64,000 nt of DNA from positions 56,655 to 120,654 of the forward strand of contig CALKBX010000004.1 in NCBI GenBank assembly GCA_937775205.1, written 5' to 3'. Source of the stretch: an uncultured Verrucomicrobiae bacterium. GTDB taxonomy: Bacteria; Verrucomicrobiota; Verrucomicrobiia; Limisphaerales; UBA1100. Positions 61,274 through 64,000 of this stretch are shown piece after piece (the first letter of the stretch is position 1; each line of letters starts with the position of its first letter). The position numbers and the translations under genes are program-made. Below the pieces are notes generated by a model. The model was not told the DNA's origin and did no database searches. It saw nothing but the letters and a program-made list of their open reading frames with translations.

Positions 61274-62681
61274 ATGGCATTGCACTTACACAATACGCTT
61301 TCCCGAAAAGTGGAGCCTTTTGAGCCGTTGGATCCCGACGGCTCGGTGGGGATGTATTGCTGTGGGCCCACGGTGCATGACTTCGCGCATATCGGTAATT
61401 TCCGCACCTTTGTCTTTGCCGATCTGGTGAGGCGTTACCTCGAGTTCCGCGGGTACGACGTCAACCACGTGATGAACATCACCGATGTGGAGGACAAGAT
61501 CATCCGGCGCGTGCGTGAGCAAAACACCACGCTCGCCGAATACACCGCCCAGTATGAGGACGCGTTTTTTGCCGACCTCAAGGTGCTAAACTGCACCGAG
61601 GCCCATCACATCCCGAAGGCCACCGATCACATCCCGGAGATGATCGATATCATCAGCAAACTCATGGAGCGGGGTATTGCGTATCAAGCAGCCGATCAAT
61701 CGATTTATTTTTCCATCGAAAATTATCAGGGTTGCGGCTGCCAATACGGGAGGCTGGTGAAACTCAATTTCGAGGAGATGCGCCAGGGCGAACGCGTGAG
61801 CGATGACGAATACGAAAAGGAATCCGTCGCCGACTTCGCGCTGTGGAAGGCGCGCGTGGAGGAGGATGGCGAAGTGTACTGGCCCAGCCCGTGGGGCGAA
61901 GGTCGGCCGGGTTGGCACATTGAGTGCAGCGCGATGAGCATGAAACTACTCGGCACGAGTTTCGATTTGCATCTCGGCGGCGAGGACCTCGCCTTCCCGC
62001 ATCACGAAGACGAAATCGCCCAGAGCGAAGGCGCGACGGGAAAACCCTTCGTGAAATATTGGCTCCACGGCGCGCATCTTTTGGTGGAAGGCAAAAAGAT
62101 GAGCAAAAGCCTCGGCAACTTTTACACGCTGCGCGATCTCATCGACAAAGGCTACGACGGCCGTGAAGTGCGCCAACTCATGATCAGCGCCCACTACCGC
62201 GAGACCTTCAATTTCACCATGGCCGGCCTCGACGGCGCACGCACCGCCATGGCCCGCATCGACGAATGCGTCGCCAAGCTCCGCGACGCCAAAGCAGACG
62301 CCGGCGACGCCACTGCCGATGCCATCGCCGGAAGTCATTGAAAAATTCACTGCTGCGCTCGACGACGACCTCAATGTCTCCAGCGCGTGGGGCGTGGTCT
62401 TCGATTGGGTGCGCGACTGCAACCGCCGGCTTGCCGAAAACCAAATGGACGCCGCAACGGCCGCCGCCGAGTTGGCCGCGTGGGAACGCATCGACACCGT
62501 CCTGGGCGTGGGCAAAGCCGAAGAAGAAGCGCCCGTGGAACTCACCGCACTGCTCGAAGAACGCGCCGAAGCGCGCGCGGCGAAGGACTTCGCCCGCGCC
62601 GATGCGATCCGGGATGAGTTGGCGGAGAAAGGGTGGGCGATTGAAGACACGGCTAAAGGGGCGAAACTGAAGCGCTTATAA
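61274..62681 (+). CDS. cysS: cysteinyl-tRNA synthetase, frame broken once
   Basis: About 468 residues after repair. MYCCGPTVHDFAHIGNFRTF (zinc cysteine and HIGN), GRPGWHIECSAMSMKLLG, HLGGEDLAFPHHEDEIAQSE (zinc ligands) and KKMSKSLGNFYTLRDLIDKG appear in the first frame. The second starts near 62316 (one extra C) and carries the C-terminal DALR and tail regions (EKFTAALDDDLNVSSAWGVV, RAAKDFARADAIRDELAEKG). Total is 3n+1. tmk follows after one base, so the two are co-transcribed. Confidence 0.93.
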
Positions 62682-62682
62682 T

Positions 62683-63303
62683 ATGAGTGGTATTTTCATC
62701 ACATTCGAAGGCACCGAAGGCTGCGGCAAGTCAACGCACATCCACAAGCTCACCGAACACTTACAAGCAGAGGGACACGCCGTGCGCGTGGTGCGCGAGC
62801 CGGGCGGCACGAAGAGTGGCGAACAGATTCGCAAGCTGCTCAAGCACGGCCCAAAAAATCTCACCGCCGAGGCCGAGCTTTTGCTGATGAACGCCAGCCG
62901 CGCGCAGCTTGTGCGGGAGGTCATCCGGCCCGCTTTGGCCGCGGGCGAGGTGGTTTTGTGCGATCGCTTTTATGATTCCACCACAGTTTATCAAGGCGCG
63001 GGGCGCGGGCTGGATGCGGCGCGAGTGCAATCGATCATCGACTTTGCCGTGAGTGAAACACGGCCGGATTTGACGATTTTGCTGCAAGTCTCCGTTGAAA
63101 CCAGTGAAAAACGCCGTGCCAATCGACGGGGCACGGATCGCTTTGAGTCCGCAAATCGTGAGTTTTTTCAGCGAATTGAGGCCGGTTATGCCGCTCTTGC
63201 GCAGTCCGAGCCGGATCGCATCTGCGCCATCGACGCCGATCGGCCGCTCAATTCCGTGCAAGCGGATATTTGGGCCGCAGTTTCCGGCGTGCTAAAAAGT
63301 TGA
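62683..63303 (+). CDS. tmk: thymidylate kinase
   Basis: 206 residues; phosphorylates dTMP to dTDP. P-loop FEGTEGCGKSTHIHKL, DRF motif LCDRFYDSTTVYQGAGRGL, the REPGGTKSGEQIRKLL block and the LID region (KRRANRRGTDRFESANREFF) are present. Normal length. Followed 50 bases later by rpsT with its own promoter-like sequence. Confidence 0.96.
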   Translation: MSGIFITFEGTEGCGKSTHIHKLTEHLQAEGHAVRVVREPGGTKSGEQIRKLLKHGPKNLTAEAELLLMNASRAQLVREVIRPALAAGEVVLCDRFYDSTTVYQGAGRGLDAARVQSIIDFAVSETRPDLTILLQVSVETSEKRRANRRGTDRFESANREFFQRIEAGYAALAQSEPDRICAIDADRPLNSVQADIWAAVSGVLKS

Positions 63304-63311
63304 GAAAGCCG

Positions 63312-63339
63312 TTGACATTCCCGCTGGTTCGGCTAGTTT
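63312..63339 (+). promoter_or_regulatory. sigma70-type promoter for rpsT
   Basis: TTGACA (63312-63317) and TAGTTT (63334-63339), spacer 16. The sequence from the -10 onward (CGGCTAGTTTCCCGC) is very like that before rpsP (CGGCTAAATTCCCGC). It begins 8 bases after the tmk stop. Confidence 0.5.
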
Positions 63340-63355
63340 CCCGCTCCCTTTTCGT

Positions 63356-63679
63356 ATGGCTAATCCGGTAAACATAAAAATCAACAAGGTCAAAGATCGC
63401 AAGCCCGAGGAACGCCTCGCATGGCGGCGCGATTATCTCTCACGCAAAACCGGTCGCAAGACCGAGCATAATTTGCGCATGAAAGAGAACATCTCAAATC
63501 TCCGCCGCACGCTGCGCCAAATTACCGCCAGCGGCGATCAAGCCAAGGCGACGGAAACTTTGCAGAAATTGCAAAGTGCCCTCGATAAGGCAGCGAAAGT
63601 TGGCGTGATGCACAAACGCACCGCCTCCCGCCGCAAAAGTCGCCTCAGCAAAAGCGTAGCCGCACTGAAGACCGCATAA
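63356..63679 (+). CDS. rpsT: 30S ribosomal protein S20
   Basis: 107 residues. Contains HNLRMKENISNLRRTLRQIT, KATETLQKLQSALDKAAKVG and HKRTASRRKSRLSKSVAAL, the S20 helical pattern ending in the conserved RxKSRLxK motif. The N-terminus (MANPVNIKINKVKDRKPEER) is ~20 residues longer than in E. coli S20, as in some phyla. A strong terminator follows. Confidence 0.95.
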   Translation: MANPVNIKINKVKDRKPEERLAWRRDYLSRKTGRKTEHNLRMKENISNLRRTLRQITASGDQAKATETLQKLQSALDKAAKVGVMHKRTASRRKSRLSKSVAALKTA

Positions 63680-63705
63680 CCGGTTAGCGAAAGAAAATTT
63701 TCAAA

Positions 63706-63733
63706 CGCCCGATGAACAGTCGGGCGTTTTTTT
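63706..63733 (+). terminator. rho-independent terminator after rpsT
   Basis: CGCCCGA / TCGGGCG stem (63706-63712, 63720-63726), a 7-base loop and seven Ts (63727-63733), 27 bases after the rpsT stop. Confidence 0.9.
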
Positions 63734-63768
63734 ATCGTCCGTATTCTGTGGCGTGATAGAATTTGTTT

Positions 63769-64000
63769 ATGCGAAACACTTTGTTTACTCTAATCCTCTG
63801 CGCCTTTTCTCTTACTGCCGCCGATCGCAAACCGAATGTCATCATTATTTATACCGATGATCAGGGATCGGTAGACTTGAATTGCTACGGCTCGAAAGAC
63901 CTTGTCACGCCGCATATGGATGGGCTGGCTAAGCGCGGTGTGCGTTTTACGCAATTTTATGCGTCAGCGCCGGTATGCTCCCCTTCACGTGCTGGACTTT
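63769..64000 (+). CDS. secreted sulfatase, N-terminal part (cut by window edge)
   Basis: The first ~77 codons of a sulfatase: signal peptide (MRNTLFTLILCAFSLTAAD), the metal-binding aspartates in NVIIIYTDDQGSVDLNCYG, and the maturation motif C70-S-P-S-R. The cysteine-type motif means it needs a formylglycine-generating enzyme. It is a second sulfatase besides that at 40.8-42.4 kb and is preceded by the rpsT terminator, so it has its own promoter. Confidence 0.93.
   Translation, partial: MRNTLFTLILCAFSLTAADRKPNVIIIYTDDQGSVDLNCYGSKDLVTPHMDGLAKRGVRFTQFYASAPVCSPSRAGL

Noticed and set aside
1..64000. CRISPR array, prophage, insertion sequence or integron
   Set aside because: No regular spaced direct repeats of CRISPR type, no transposase, integrase, or phage structural ORFs were recognised on either strand.

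Overview
The window is a GC-rich bacterial chromosome segment, most likely from the Verrucomicrobiota (Pedosphaera/Limisphaera-like lineages). This is inferred from family content: a GIDE-LemA fusion, GYF_2-domain membrane proteins, a PVC-type SGNH/dehydrogenase/cytochrome c protein, sulfatases, formylglycine-enzyme-like lipoproteins, a prepilin peptidase with a large insertion, an isolated tiny pseudopilin and an mcsAB pair. No phage, transposase, plasmid or CRISPR genes were seen.

Layout. 0-18 kb: mcsB (cut by the window edge), mcsA, ilvE, lolD, lolC/E, the GIDE-LemA protein and acs on the minus strand. These are followed by lemA, aroE and pilD on the plus strand. A perfect 23-bp inverted repeat separates pilD from aroC. 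Next come two Sel1-repeat proteins, a tiny pseudopilin, a leucine-rich-repeat protein and a metzincin-type protease. 18-32 kb: glnS, two GYF-domain membrane proteins and a small membrane ORF; then a SAM-I riboswitch with intrinsic terminator driving thrC-like, MoaD-like, NIL-domain and acetyltransferase genes; then trmL, truA, ruvX, hemL, a PAP2-type gene, nadE, a DUF192 lipoprotein and a YedK/SRAP gene. 32-46 kb: a PQQ-repeat protein, an SDR, tRNA-Asn, the rpsP-khpA-trmD-rplS-rnhB-yraN-mutM housekeeping run, a lipid kinase, thiD, a 42-residue membrane protein, a PQQ lipoprotein and a sulfatase in one overlapping pair, polX, a DEAD-box helicase and tRNA-Pro. 46-53 kb: ispF, a C26 peptidase, and a cimA-valS-ydcF-IMPase operon. 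53-64 kb: accessory secreted-protein genes (SGNH/PVC cytochrome, two formylglycine-enzyme-like lipoproteins flanking an LRR gene, an SGNH hydrolase, a CIA30-domain protein), then cysS, tmk, rpsT and the start of another sulfatase.

The most interesting unit is at 22.8-24.8 kb. A threonine-synthase-like PLP enzyme, a GG-ending ubiquitin-like sulfur carrier and a NIL-domain protein sit behind a methionine-responsive SAM riboswitch. This suggests a sulfur-carrier-dependent homocysteine/methionine branch rather than ordinary threonine synthesis.

A caution on quality: at least a dozen otherwise conserved genes (glnS, thrC, trmL, truA, ruvX, hemL, the DUF192 lipoprotein, yedK, the PVC cytochrome, the SGNH hydrolase, cysS, the GYF proteins) are split. 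In most of them the break looks like one extra base within or beside a short run of the same base. The breaks cluster at 19-31.6 kb and 54-62.4 kb, while the long genes elsewhere are intact. This looks more like sequencing or assembly error than gene decay, and the coordinates given for such genes span the whole reconstructed reading frame. The 56.7-59.4 kb block is different: it carries several small deletions and an LRR/formylglycine-enzyme junction and may be genuinely degenerate.
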